Positions 45,158-53,457 of a stretch of DNA of 64,000 nt are shown piece by piece (the stretch's first letter is position 1; each line of letters begins with the position of its first letter). A program made the position numbers and the translations under genes. The stretch is from Paraburkholderia hiiakae (GTDB lineage: Bacteria > Pseudomonadota > Gammaproteobacteria > Burkholderiales > Burkholderiaceae): positions 841,302 through 905,301 of the forward strand of contig NZ_CAJHCQ010000001.1 of assembly GCF_904848665.1 (NCBI RefSeq). Direction: 5' to 3'. The notes beneath the pieces were generated by a model that worked only from the letters and a program-made list of their open reading frames with translations, searched no databases and had not been told where the DNA came from.

Positions 45158-46750
45158 TCAATACCCAAGCGCGCAGCCATCCTTGCGATGATCGGACGCG
45201 CCGGTCAGCACGCCCCGCTCCCAATCGATACGAATAGCCTGCGAGCCGCCAATCGCGCTGGCTGCCGGCACGAGCTTGAAGCCGCGATCGGCGAGCGCCT
45301 CACGCGTGTTGGCAGGCAACGTCGATTCGATTTCCACGGTTCCGGTGCCCGGGCGCGGAAAGACGCGCGGCAGATCCATCGCGGCCTGCATGTCGAGGCC
45401 GTAATGCAGCACCTTCGAGAGGAAATGCGCGTGGCCCATCGCCTGATAGTGGCCGCCCATCACGCCGAAACTCATCTGTACGCGGCCGTCGCGCGCGACC
45501 ATTCCCGGGATGATGGTGTGCAAAGGACGCTTGTGCGGCGCGATGGCGTTGGGATGACCGGGCTCGACAGAGAAACTCATGCCGCGGTTATGCAGCATCA
45601 CGCCGGATTCCTTGCCCATCAGTCCGCTGCCGAATGGATAGAACAACGAATTGATGAAGCTTACGCAGTTGCGGTCGCGATCGACCACGGTGATGTAGAC
45701 CGTGTCGCGGTGCTCCACCTGAGTGAGCGCAGCGGCTGGGTCCAGCACGCTTTCCAGGTCGATGCGGCTGCGTAGCTTGTCCACATAGTCGTCGGAAAGC
45801 AGGCGATCGACATCGACGGCGCCATGGCGCGGGTCCCCTAGCACGGCGTCGCGCACCGCGTAGGCGAGCTTCGCCGCCTCGATCTCGCGATGCAGACGGT
45901 CGGGGTCCAGCGGGCTGCCTTCGGCGTCGTACTTGTCGAGCAGACGAAGCAACAGCAGCGCGATGACGCCCTGCCCCGCCGGCGGACATTCGATCACGTC
46001 GTAGCCGCGGAATTTAGCGCGGATCGGCGTGACGTATTCGCCACGGAATTCGGCGAAGTCTTCCAGCGTGTGCAAGCCACCGTGCGCCTGAAGTTGCGCG
46101 ACGAGATCGGCGGCGATGGCGCCTCGGTAGAACGCCTCGCGGCCCGTTTCGGCGATTGCGCGCAGCGTGTTCGCGAGGCGTGGCTGACGGTGCGTCGAGC
46201 CGGCGCGGGGCGCTGCGCCATCCACGAGCATGGTGGTGCGCGCTACGGCGTCGCGGGAGAGCGTTTCGACTTCCGCCGCCCAGTCATGGGCGGTGCGCGG
46301 CGCGACGGCGTAACCTTCTTCCGCGAAACGGATGGCCGGTGCGAGCACGTCGCGCAGCGGCAGGCGGCCGTGGTCGCGATGGAGCGTGGTCCATGCGTCC
46401 ACCGCGCCCGGTACGGTGGCCGCATGCGGCGAATGGCGCTGGATTGCCTCCACGCCCATGGCGCGCAAGCGCTCCGCGCTCGCGGCGGCGGGGGCCCAGC
46501 CTGAGCCGTCGTAGGCGATTACGTCATCCGTGCCGCCGCGAGAATACAGCGCGAAGCAGTCGCCGCCCACGCCCGTCGAGCCCGGCTCGACCACGCACTG
46601 CACCGCACACGCGGCAATCGCGGCGTCCATGGCGTTGCCGCCGGCGGCGAGAATCTGCACGGCCGCGAGCGTCGCGCTCGGATGCGAGGTCGCGGCCATG
46701 CCATTGCGAGCCATAACGAGCGAGCGGCCCGGCGTTTCGAAGTTACGCAT
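45158..46750 (-). CDS. ggt: Gamma-glutamyltransferase family protein
   Basis: The 530-aa Ntn-hydrolase has the GGT N-terminal ASHPSATLAAVQILAAGGNA-like start (HPSATLAAVQIL, GGNAMDAAIAA), the substrate Arg region and the autoprocessing Thr in HRDTVYITVVD near residue 349, which becomes the nucleophile. Later LHNRGMSFS and MGGHYQAMGHAHFL match the family. No signal peptide is seen, unlike periplasmic GGTs, so it probably acts in the cytoplasm. It is the last gene of the GntR-ABC operon, suggesting hydrolysis of imported gamma-glutamyl compounds. Confidence 0.9.
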   Translation of the reverse strand: MRNFETPGRSLVMARNGMAATSHPSATLAAVQILAAGGNAMDAAIAACAVQCVVEPGSTGVGGDCFALYSRGGTDDVIAYDGSGWAPAAASAERLRAMGVEAIQRHSPHAATVPGAVDAWTTLHRDHGRLPLRDVLAPAIRFAEEGYAVAPRTAHDWAAEVETLSRDAVARTTMLVDGAAPRAGSTHRQPRLANTLRAIAETGREAFYRGAIAADLVAQLQAHGGLHTLEDFAEFRGEYVTPIRAKFRGYDVIECPPAGQGVIALLLLRLLDKYDAEGSPLDPDRLHREIEAAKLAYAVRDAVLGDPRHGAVDVDRLLSDDYVDKLRSRIDLESVLDPAAALTQVEHRDTVYITVVDRDRNCVSFINSLFYPFGSGLMGKESGVMLHNRGMSFSVEPGHPNAIAPHKRPLHTIIPGMVARDGRVQMSFGVMGGHYQAMGHAHFLSKVLHYGLDMQAAMDLPRVFPRPGTGTVEIESTLPANTREALADRGFKLVPAASAIGGSQAIRIDWERGVLTGASDHRKDGCALGY

Positions 46751-46820
46751 CGAAGCGTTCTCCTTTTTGGTGTCCTGATGATGTTGTGTTTCAAGTGACG
46801 CAGCATGGTGGCTACGTCTA

Positions 46821-47621
46821 CTACGCGGACGCGGGCATTGCAGTGCGCAAAGTGCGCTTCAAGAACGTCTGCGTACGCGGATGCGAAGGCGCGGTGAAGA
46901 TGCGTTCGGGCGGCCCCTCTTCGATCAGCTCGCCCTGGTCGAGCACGACCACGCGGTCGGCCACCTCGCGAGCGAAGCCCATTTCGTGCGTGACGACGAC
47001 CATCGTCATGCCGTCTTCCGCAAGCTCTTTCATCACCTGCAGCACTTCGCCTACGGTTTCCGGGTCGAGGGCACTGGTGGGCTCATCGAAGAGCAACACC
47101 TTCGGCTGCATGGCGAGCGCACGCGCGATGGCGATGCGCTGCTGCTGGCCGCCGGAAAGCTGCGACGGATAGTGGTCAGCGCGATCGGCAAGACCCACGC
47201 GCGCGATTAGCGCTTTCGCTTGCTTGATCGCTTCTTCGCGCGGCATCTTCAGCACGTGAATGGGCGCCTCGATCACGTTCTCCAGCGCCGTCATGTGCGG
47301 AAACAGATTGAAGCGTTGGAATACCATGCCGATATCGCGGCGCTGCCGTGCGAGCTGGCGCGCGGAATCGCGCACCAGCGTGCCGTTCGGGCGCTCGACA
47401 TAGCCAAGCAGATGACCGTTCACGCGCACCCGCCCGCTGTCATACGACTCGAGCAGATTGAGGCAGCGAATGAACGTGGTCTTGCCCGACCCCGAGGAGC
47501 CGATCAGCACTACCACTTCCCCCTTCGCGACGCTCAACGAAATACCATTGAGCACCTTGGTCGCGCCGAACGACTTGTGAATGTCCGACGCTTCGATAAC
47601 GATTTCGCGTGCTTCGTTCAT
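46821..47621 (-). CDS. Polar amino acid ABC transporter ATPase
   Basis: The 266-aa protein is a GlnQ/HisP-type ATPase with Walker [10 protein letters not shown] (about 37-45), the RCLNLLE start of the polar-amino-acid subgroup, signature [15 protein letters not shown], Walker [15 protein letters not shown] and switch THEMGFA. It drives uptake through the permease encoded 1 nt upstream. Next downstream, after 70 bp, is ggt. Confidence 0.94.
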   Translation of the reverse strand: MNEAREIVIEASDIHKSFGATKVLNGISLSVAKGEVVVLIGSSGSGKTTFIRCLNLLESYDSGRVRVNGHLLGYVERPNGTLVRDSARQLARQRRDIGMVFQRFNLFPHMTALENVIEAPIHVLKMPREEAIKQAKALIARVGLADRADHYPSQLSGGQQQRIAIARALAMQPKVLLFDEPTSALDPETVGEVLQVMKELAEDGMTMVVVTHEMGFAREVADRVVVLDQGELIEEGPPERIFTAPSHPRTQTFLKRTLRTAMPASA

Positions 47622-47622
47622 A

Positions 47623-48390
47623 TCAACGACCTCGCAGCAGTTTCATCGTTTGCGCGCCGAACAGACGCGTATTCGCAGCCGGCTTCGCCTCGCCGCGGCC
47701 AAAGTGCGCTTCGAGTCGACGCTGCACGAAACCCCAGAGCGTGGTGAGCGCGAGGAAGTAAATGCCGAGCACGAGATACAGCTCGAACACGCGGAAGTTC
47801 ACCGAGGTGATCATCTGCGTGCTGAGCAGCAGTTCCGGCACGCCGATCACGCTCACAAGCGTAGTGTTTTTCAGCATGACGTTGAACTCGTTGCCGAGCG
47901 GCGGCACGATCACGCGGAACGCTTGCGGCAGCACGACGCGGCGCATGAGCAGCACCGAAGTCATGCCAAGCGAGCGTGAAGCTTCGTACTGGCCTCTGTC
48001 CACCGAACTCAAGCCCGCGCGAATGATCTCCGCCTGATACGCCGCCGAATTCATGCCGAGCGCGAGGACGGCCGCCTGAATATTGCCAGGCAGCGAGATG
48101 ATGCCGAAGTCGAGATCGTGAAAGTGAAAGATGTTCGCCGCGGCAAACGCGGTGTACAGGAACACGATCTGCATGAGCAACGGCGTGCCGCGCATGACCC
48201 AGATATAGCCGCGTGCGAGATACTGCACCGGCAAACTCGACGAAAGCCGCATAAGCGCGACGATAAGCCCGAGCGTGGCGCCGAACGCGATCGCGCAGGC
48301 GCTGATCGAGAACGTGAGCCACAAGCCGTGCAGATACGCCGGGCTCGGGTCGAGCAGGAATTTCCGGAAGATTTCCCAACTGAAATTCAT
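47623..48390 (-). CDS. Polar amino acid ABC transporter permease
   Basis: The 255-aa protein has five membrane helices and the HisM/GlnP-type motifs [13 protein letters not shown] and [23 protein letters not shown] (EAA loop, quoted in parts) followed by [19 protein letters not shown]. Only one permease gene is present, so a homodimer is expected. It lies 15 bp after the binding-protein gene. Confidence 0.94.
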   Translation of the reverse strand: MNFSWEIFRKFLLDPSPAYLHGLWLTFSISACAIAFGATLGLIVALMRLSSSLPVQYLARGYIWVMRGTPLLMQIVFLYTAFAAANIFHFHDLDFGIISLPGNIQAAVLALGMNSAAYQAEIIRAGLSSVDRGQYEASRSLGMTSVLLMRRVVLPQAFRVIVPPLGNEFNVMLKNTTLVSVIGVPELLLSTQMITSVNFRVFELYLVLGIYFLALTTLWGFVQRRLEAHFGRGEAKPAANTRLFGAQTMKLLRGR

Positions 48391-48405
48391 GGCGTCACTC
48401 CGCGC

Positions 48406-49224
48406 TCACAGGCGATCGTTTTCGAGCTTCCAGGTTCCGAGCATCTTGCTGTAGCGATCGCTTTTCACGAGATCGGCCACGGCCTTCGCCACCGCCGGAG
48501 AAAGCGGCTCGCCCTTGCGCGCGCCAATGCCGGTCGCGATGCGATTGAAGCCCTGCACCGCCTCCTCGAACATGTCGCCCGAGACTTGCTGGAAGTGCGC
48601 GGCGGTTTCCGACGTGGTGCCGTAGGCATCGACCTGATTCAGACGGAAGGCCTGAAATGCATCGGCATCCGAACTATAGACAACGATGTTCATGGGCGGC
48701 TTGCCTGCGGCTTTGAGCTTCTCGTTTTCCTTATCGAGCAGCGTGCCGATGGTCGTGCCATTGAGCACCGCGACCTTCATGCCAGAGAGATCGTCGAGCG
48801 AGCGCACGTGACGCGGGTTGCCGCGCGGCACCATGATCGACTGGCTCGAATACATGTAGTCGACAATGTCGATGATCTGGCGACGCTCGGGTTTGTCGAA
48901 GAGCTGGCCGATCACGAGATCGCACTGTTTCGCCTGCAGCGCCGGAATCTGCCCGCTGAAGGACATGACCTTCCACTCGACCTTGAGATTGCCGAGCTGC
49001 TTCGCGACGTCTTGCGCCACGTCGACGGAGAAGCCGCGCGGCTGCTGATTCTCGTCGTAGGACGCGAGCGGGGGCGCGTCCATGCTCGAACAGTACGTGA
49101 GCGTGCCGCCTTTCACGAGACCCAGATCGGCGGCGTGCGCCGCGGAGGCGCCGGCAACCTGTGCGAGGAGCGCAAAGCCTGCGCAGGCGGCGAGACGAAG
49201 ACGCTTGAACTGTTTTGCTGACAT
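48406..49224 (-). CDS. Family-3 extracellular solute-binding protein
   Basis: The 272-aa precursor starts at ATG 49224 behind AGGAGCC. A signal peptide ends at about residue 31 (GASAAHA). The mature part is a family-3 amino-acid-binding protein: GTLTYCSSMDAPPLASYDE, GFSVDVAQDVAKQLG, DLVIGQLFDKPERRQIIDIV, and GMKVAVLNGTT. It delivers a polar amino acid or small gamma-glutamyl compound to the ABC permease. The longer in-frame frame to 49671 runs into the regulator gene and is not used. Confidence 0.92.
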   Translation of the reverse strand: MSAKQFKRLRLAACAGFALLAQVAGASAAHAADLGLVKGGTLTYCSSMDAPPLASYDENQQPRGFSVDVAQDVAKQLGNLKVEWKVMSFSGQIPALQAKQCDLVIGQLFDKPERRQIIDIVDYMYSSQSIMVPRGNPRHVRSLDDLSGMKVAVLNGTTIGTLLDKENEKLKAAGKPPMNIVVYSSDADAFQAFRLNQVDAYGTTSETAAHFQQVSGDMFEEAVQGFNRIATGIGARKGEPLSPAVAKAVADLVKSDRYSKMLGTWKLENDRL

Positions 49225-49277
49225 CGAGAGGCTCCTGGCTGAGAGTGAGGTACGACGACAGTTAGGACGCCGACGCG

Positions 49278-49961
49278 TCATCTTTGTGACGCGGGCGATT
49301 CGAGGAACTTGATGATCTGGGGAACGGTTGATTCGAGGTGCTCGCGTAGCGCTTGCTCGGCTTGCGCGGGGTCGCGGGTGCGCAGTGCGTCGATGAGGAT
49401 CTGGTGGGCGTCGCGCGCGCGTTTGCGTCTGAAGGTGGCTTGCTCGATCCACAGGCGCATGGGGCCTTCGATCAGCGTGTAGAGCGAGTGGATTTGCTGG
49501 TAAAGGCGCGTGCGGCCGCTGATTTCGCACAGGTATTCGTGGAACGCGCAGTGGCGTTGGACCCAGGTGTCTGTGTCGCCTACGCAGGCGTCCATGTCTT
49601 CTAAGAGCCGCTGGAGCCTGGTTAGGTGCGCTTCGGTGCAGCGTGGGGCGGCTACGCGCATGGCCAGGCATTCGAGCGCGATGCGCATGTCGAAGATGTC
49701 CTGGACTTCTTCTACCGTGAGGCCGCGGACGATTGCGCCTCGGTTGGGGCGCTGGATGATCAGGCCTTCTGCGTGGAGCCTTTTGAGCGCTGCGCGTACT
49801 GGCATGCGGCTCATTGAGAGTTCTTCGGCAACTGTCTCGGCGACGATGCGCTGGCCTGCGGCGTAGCGGCCTTCGATGATGGCTTCCAGGAGGAAGCGGT
49901 AGGCCTCTTCTTCGGCGGTTAAGGCCAGGGCGGCGGTGCTGCGGACGTTGGTGGCAGGCAT
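49278..49961 (-). CDS. GntR/FadR family regulator with FCD domain
   Basis: The 227-aa protein (ATG 49961 preferred; a TTG at 50045 is possible) has the GntR winged HTH (IIEGRYAAGQRIVAETVAEELSMSR, PVRAALKRLHAEGLI, quoted in parts) and an all-helical FCD ligand domain (DIFDMRIALECLAMRVAA, FHEYLCEISG, HQILIDALRTRD). FCD proteins respond to carboxylic or amino acids. It is the first gene of the operon with the ABC transporter and ggt, so it likely regulates them. Confidence 0.9.
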   Translation of the reverse strand: MPATNVRSTAALALTAEEEAYRFLLEAIIEGRYAAGQRIVAETVAEELSMSRMPVRAALKRLHAEGLIIQRPNRGAIVRGLTVEEVQDIFDMRIALECLAMRVAAPRCTEAHLTRLQRLLEDMDACVGDTDTWVQRHCAFHEYLCEISGRTRLYQQIHSLYTLIEGPMRLWIEQATFRRKRARDAHQILIDALRTRDPAQAEQALREHLESTVPQIIKFLESPASQR

Positions 49962-50101
49962 TTTTGTGCGGTGCGGGAGGACGTCGCTTAGGTTGCGGTT
50001 GTGAGGCAGGTTACTACGAGTGGATTTTTGGATCCAGTCTTTCAAAAAAGATTGGCTTGTATGAGATGAGCGTGGTCGGGGATGTGGCCGTAGAAGGCGT
50101 G

Positions 50102-50134
50102 AAGGCCACGAACCCTCTGGATTCGTGGCCTTCT
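50102..50134. terminator. Hairpin beyond the symE remnant
   Basis: A perfect 12-bp stem GAAGGCCACGAA with a 9-nt loop. It lies 34 bp after the symE-like stop on the minus strand, so it could end that transcript. No U run follows on either strand. Confidence 0.45.
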
Positions 50135-50167
50135 TCGAGTGGTGCGGGCTTTGGTCCGCGGTGCGGA

Positions 50168-50388
50168 TCAGTCCGGTGTGATCACAAGCCTTTTGTCCTC
50201 CACCGTGATTCTTACGCGCTGGCCTGCTTCAAAACCTGCGAGTTCGAGCCAGCGACCGGCTAGCTTGAGCCATGGCAATGCGGTGGTTCAGTTCTTGTCC
50301 GCGCGCTGAGGCTGCGGTACCGCCAAGACTGCTGAATGGTTACGCGACGCTCAGGACGAGCGTGCGATGCATTAAGATTGCGTTTCAT
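50168..50388 (-). pseudogene. symE: SymE-family type I toxin gene, frameshifted
   Basis: ATG 50388 follows AAAGGAG by 7 nt and gives MKRNLNASHARPERRVTIQQ, a SymE N-terminus. The conserved second half, PWLKLAGRWLELAGFEAGQR continuing to a stop at 50168, is in another frame. The total length of 221 nt is one base short of 74 codons, so a single-base deletion near the middle (about 50275-50285) explains it. Intact SymE is an SOS-linked toxin with an AbrB-like fold, held down by an antisense RNA; no such RNA can be recognised here. Programmed frameshifting is possible but less likely. Confidence 0.8.
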
Positions 50389-50796
50389 CGCACGGCTCCT
50401 TTCCCAGTGAAAAGTCCGCCGAAAACTCGCTTACATCATGGCACTGTTTACCTGGGGCCGCTCACCGTTTCGTGCTAGGCAAACGACAGACTGGGGCAAG
50501 GATTGTGGGTTTCGAGTCGCGTCGTTACGGACGCTCGCGATCGATTTGCGAAGCCATGCCGCAAGTTGAACGAGTTAAGAAGTGCCTGCATGGACATTGC
50601 CCCTTTGTTTGCGCCTGTCACATCTGTGCACACGGCGACGTTGATTGGCTGATGCCTGCAAGGTTGACTCTTACGGTCGCGGGAGTCTCGGTAGAGTCGC
50701 GAGGTGATTTCTACCAATCACCGATGCGATGCCGGAAGTCGAGGGTGGCGCCACAAATCTGCCACACGCGATATGCAAAGACTTGCGCCAGAATGC
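50389..50796. other. 408-bp region without a recognised gene
   Basis: Open frames of 80-117 codons exist on both strands but show no family resemblance and no good ribosome binding sites. In SymE systems the antisense RNA would start here or within symE; I could not identify it. Confidence 0.3.
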
Positions 50797-50838
50797 AAAA
50801 CAACGCACTACATCGTAAGACGTAGTGCGTTGTTTTTT
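50797..50838. terminator. Strong bidirectional-type intrinsic terminator
   Basis: A 15-bp stem (AAAACAACGCACTAC and complement) with a 10-nt loop; T6 on the plus strand and T4 on the minus strand. On the minus strand it lies 11 bp after the tRNA-like 3' end, as expected of a tRNA terminator. Confidence 0.8.
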
Positions 50839-50849
50839 AAACGAAATCT

Positions 50850-50876
50850 TGGTGGGCGGATGAGGATCGAACAATC
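50850..50876 (-). other. tRNA-like 3' end, possible attachment-site remnant
   Basis: On the minus strand GTTCGATCCTCATCCGCCCA runs into CCA: a T-loop-like TTCGA, an acceptor-like CCGCCCA and an encoded CCA, then a terminator. The spacing is one base short of a proper T-arm plus acceptor, and no 5' part of a tRNA precedes it. The reverse strand resembles the 3' end of Burkholderia tRNA-Val with mismatches. It could be the 3' fragment left at one end of an island integrated in a tRNA gene. Confidence 0.3.
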
Positions 50877-51596
50877 TTGCTGAGGCACGTAGGGTGCGTA
50901 AGAGAGGCTTGCCGTAATTCCAAAAATGCCCCCACGGGGGGACTTGGCGCGAACTCCCTGAAACGGTCAATCAAACTCACGACCGTTTTCGACTGGGTCG
51001 ACCGTCGCAAACCTGCTATCGCGGCAGTGCTGCAGTCACAGCTGGGAAAACGTACCCCAAGCTCCTCTTCAAATCCGCACGCGACCACGTTGTGGTCGGT
51101 GCGCCGGCATGTGTCTGCCTCTCCTGACGAGATCAGAGCTGCGCGTCGAAACCGAGTATACCGACAATGCACGCGACCAATGCAAGGTGCAAGTAAAGTG
51201 CCAATCCTCCAATCGATCTTGGCTCCTCGGCCGTGGCGCGAGGCAGCCCATAATGTACGCAAGTCCAGCCGCGCGGTGCAGTTGTTTCATTCTCAGTCCG
51301 TCGCACCTAGTCCAGGCCGCTCGGGCATGGCTCGGTTCGCAGAATCCTTTATAGAGCGCGTCAAGAGAATTGGAGCACATGGCCGGTCGGTCCGCATGTT
51401 AGCCGTCAGTGGAAACGACGAGCCGCCCCCGGCGCGTGAATGAGTCAAAAATGCGTCGTGTTTGCGCTGTTACTGCGTCGATGTCCTTATCGCATCACGC
51501 CGGCCCGCCGCTATATGTTGGGAGAGCGTCGAAATTGCGTCGTTGGTGCGTTGTCGCCCACCGTTCCACGGTGAGCACGTAGATCACTCATGGCGA
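50877..51596. other. 720-bp stretch at the island's left end, no recognised gene
   Basis: A 188-codon plus-strand frame (50877-51443) has odd composition and no recognisable family. The end of the stretch holds an inverted repeat CACCGT-TCC-ACGGTG (51559-51573) close to the operon promoter region. Confidence 0.3.
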
Positions 51597-51635
51597 TTGC
51601 CCCCTTCGTGCACCAAACTGGTGTAAAGTGGTGCA
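51597..51635 (+). promoter_or_regulatory. Promoter/operator of the vsr-dcm-MORC operon
   Basis: TGCACCA (51609-51615) and TGGTGCA (51629-51635) form a perfect inverted repeat, with a third half-site TGGTGTA (51619-51625) between them; CACCA-AAC-TGGTG (51611-51623) is also a perfect palindrome. A -10-like TGTAAA (51622-51627) lies inside, with TTGCCC 19 nt upstream as a weak -35. The layout suggests that the RHH protein encoded just downstream represses its own operon. Confidence 0.5.
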
Positions 51636-51655
51636 CCTCTCATAAGGACCGAGCA

Positions 51656-51841
51656 ATGAGGAATACAACTGGGCGATCCGACCCGCAAGCGGTTCGGGCC
51701 TCCGTCAGTTTTCCGCCCGCTCTTCACGCCGAGCTGGAGCAGATCGCGCGGGACAAGAAAGTGTCGTTAGCTTGGGTTATCCGAGAGGCGGCAGAAAAGT
51801 ACGTGGCGGATCAGTGGCCTCTGCTAACGCAGACAAAGTAG
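51656..51841 (+). CDS. Ribbon-helix-helix (CopG-like) regulator
   Basis: The 61-aa protein starts at ATG 51656 with AAGGA 7 nt upstream; a frame from 51590 crosses the operator and is unlikely. The RHH motif is RASVSFPPALHAELEQIARD (strand plus helix A) then KKVSLAWVIREAAEKYVADQ (turn plus helix B). RHH proteins bind DNA as dimers through the strand. The stop directly abuts the vsr ATG. It plausibly acts as the controller that delays or limits expression of the modification-restriction genes. Confidence 0.85.
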   Translation: MRNTTGRSDPQAVRASVSFPPALHAELEQIARDKKVSLAWVIREAAEKYVADQWPLLTQTK

Positions 51842-52252
51842 ATGGTGGACAGTGTCAGCCCGTCGCGCCGATCAGAAATCATGGGCTGTGTGCGATCGCG
51901 CGACACCAAGCCCGAAATGCTGGTCCGGCGGCTGATCTACTCAATGGGCTACAGGTATCGGCTACATGCGAAGGATCTACCGGGCAAGCCAGATTTGGTG
52001 TTTCGATCAAGACGGAAGGTCATCTTCGTCCACGGTTGCTTTTGGCACCGGCATCCCGGGTGCGCGCTGGCACGGCTGCCGAAGTCACGTGAAGAATTTT
52101 GGTTGCCGAAGCTTGAGTCGAACAGACTACGTGATCTTAAAAATGACCGATCGCTCCGCGATGCCAATTGGGGCGTGCTTGTAGTTTGGGAATGCGAGCT
52201 TGGTGACGTCGCGGTACTAACAAACAAAATAAAGGAATTTCTCGATGCGTAG
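51842..52252 (+). CDS. vsr: Very short patch repair (Vsr) endonuclease
   Basis: The 136-aa protein matches Vsr closely: MGCVRSRDTKPE near the N-terminus, catalytic Asp51 in GKPDLVF, His64 and His69 in VHGCFWHRHPGC, EFWLPK and VVWECEL. The catalytic residues have the same numbers as in E. coli Vsr. Vsr nicks 5' of the T in T:G mismatches that arise from deaminated 5-methylcytosine; some Vsr-like nucleases act as restriction enzymes. It overlaps dcm by 8 nt. No zinc or catalytic residue appears lost. Confidence 0.93.
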   Translation: MVDSVSPSRRSEIMGCVRSRDTKPEMLVRRLIYSMGYRYRLHAKDLPGKPDLVFRSRRKVIFVHGCFWHRHPGCALARLPKSREEFWLPKLESNRLRDLKNDRSLRDANWGVLVVWECELGDVAVLTNKIKEFLDA

Positions 52253-53438
52253 CGTTGAGCTTTTCGCAGGGGCGGGTGGGCTCGCAATCGGTATGGCGAA
52301 TGCCGGCTTCCAGCATGCGGCAGTGGTCGAGTGGGATCACGATGCTTGCGAGACCTTCCGCGAAAATCAACGACATCATGCCCACTCGGTCGAAGGGTGG
52401 CCTGTCCACGAGGTCGACGCGCGTGGCTTTAATTTTCGTGCGTTGAATGCGGATATTGCTGTCGTCTCTGGAGGTCCGCCGTGCCAGCCTTTTTCAATGG
52501 GCGGTAAGCACCAAGCGCAACGTGACGACCGGAATATGTTCCCCGAGGCGGTCCGGGCGGTTCGGGAGTTGATGCCGAAAGCTTTCATTTTTGAAAACGT
52601 CAAAGGGCTGACCCGAGAAAGTTTCGCTTCATATTTTTCATATATTCACCTTCAGCTGCAGTATCCAGAGCTTTCGCGTCACAAAGGTGAAAACTGGATA
52701 CAGCACCGAGCGCGGCTCGAGCAACATCACTCAGGCAATCATGGGGCGCCGACCTATAACGTCCTTTTTGATGTATTAAACGCGGCCAACTACGGGGTGC
52801 CCCAGAAGCGCGAACGTGTGTTTTTCGTGGGCTTCCGTTCGGATATCGGTGCTCACTGGTCCTTCCCGGAGAAGACTCACTCCGAAGATGCATTGCTTAT
52901 CTCCAAGTGGATCGATGGGACTTATTGGGACGAACATAAAATTGGCCGAAAGCAGAGGACCGATGCGCCACAGCGCGTTGCGCAACGGATAAACCGAATT
53001 CGGGCAAATCCGTCCTTTCTCGAGGTTACGCGTTGGCGCACTACGCGCGACGCGCTACTGAACCTGCCTGATCCGGAGGTTCATCACGACAACGGGATAG
53101 CAAACCACGTCTTCACCCCTGGTGCCCGAACGTATGTCGGGCACACTGGCAGCCTCCTCGACGAACCTGCGAAGACGTTGAAGGCCGGCTATCACGGCGT
53201 CCCAGGCGGCGAGAACATGTTTATCAAAGACGATGGTTCGGTGCGCTACTTCACCGTCCGTGAAGCAGCGAGGCTCCAGACGTTTCCCGACGAATATGAA
53301 TTTCATGGCTCTTGGAGTCAGACAATGCGTCAACTAGGCAATGCAGTGCCTGTGAGGTTGGCCGAAGTAGTAGCCAACTCAGTAGCCGCGAGCTTGGCAG
53401 CAGCATGTGACAACAATAACGCGAAGTACATCGCTTGA
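52245..53438 (+). CDS. dcm: DNA cytosine-5 methyltransferase
   Basis: The 397-aa enzyme begins directly with motif I (VELFAGAGGLAIGM), then motif IV GGPPCQPFSMGG with nucleophile Cys80, motif VI ENVKG (Glu117), motif VIII QKRERVFFVGFR and motifs IX-X (REAARLQTFPDEY, RQLGNAVPVRLAEVVA). It makes 5-methylcytosine in a target set by the variable region between VIII and IX (about 215-300); the sequence recognised cannot be read by eye. Overlap with vsr and 19-nt spacing to the ATPase gene show a single operon. Confidence 0.94.
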   Translation: MRSVELFAGAGGLAIGMANAGFQHAAVVEWDHDACETFRENQRHHAHSVEGWPVHEVDARGFNFRALNADIAVVSGGPPCQPFSMGGKHQAQRDDRNMFPEAVRAVRELMPKAFIFENVKGLTRESFASYFSYIHLQLQYPELSRHKGENWIQHRARLEQHHSGNHGAPTYNVLFDVLNAANYGVPQKRERVFFVGFRSDIGAHWSFPEKTHSEDALLISKWIDGTYWDEHKIGRKQRTDAPQRVAQRINRIRANPSFLEVTRWRTTRDALLNLPDPEVHHDNGIANHVFTPGARTYVGHTGSLLDEPAKTLKAGYHGVPGGENMFIKDDGSVRYFTVREAARLQTFPDEYEFHGSWSQTMRQLGNAVPVRLAEVVANSVAASLAAACDNNNAKYIA

Positions 53439-53457
53439 TAAGAAGACGAGGACCGCC

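Noticed and set aside
50472..50825. A 117-codon plus-strand frame near the island boundary
   Set aside because: No family resemblance, no ribosome binding site, and it runs into a terminator stem.
50877..51443. A 188-codon plus-strand frame
   Set aside because: Unlike any family I know, odd Ser/Arg-rich composition and no good start signal; kept as non-coding, low confidence.
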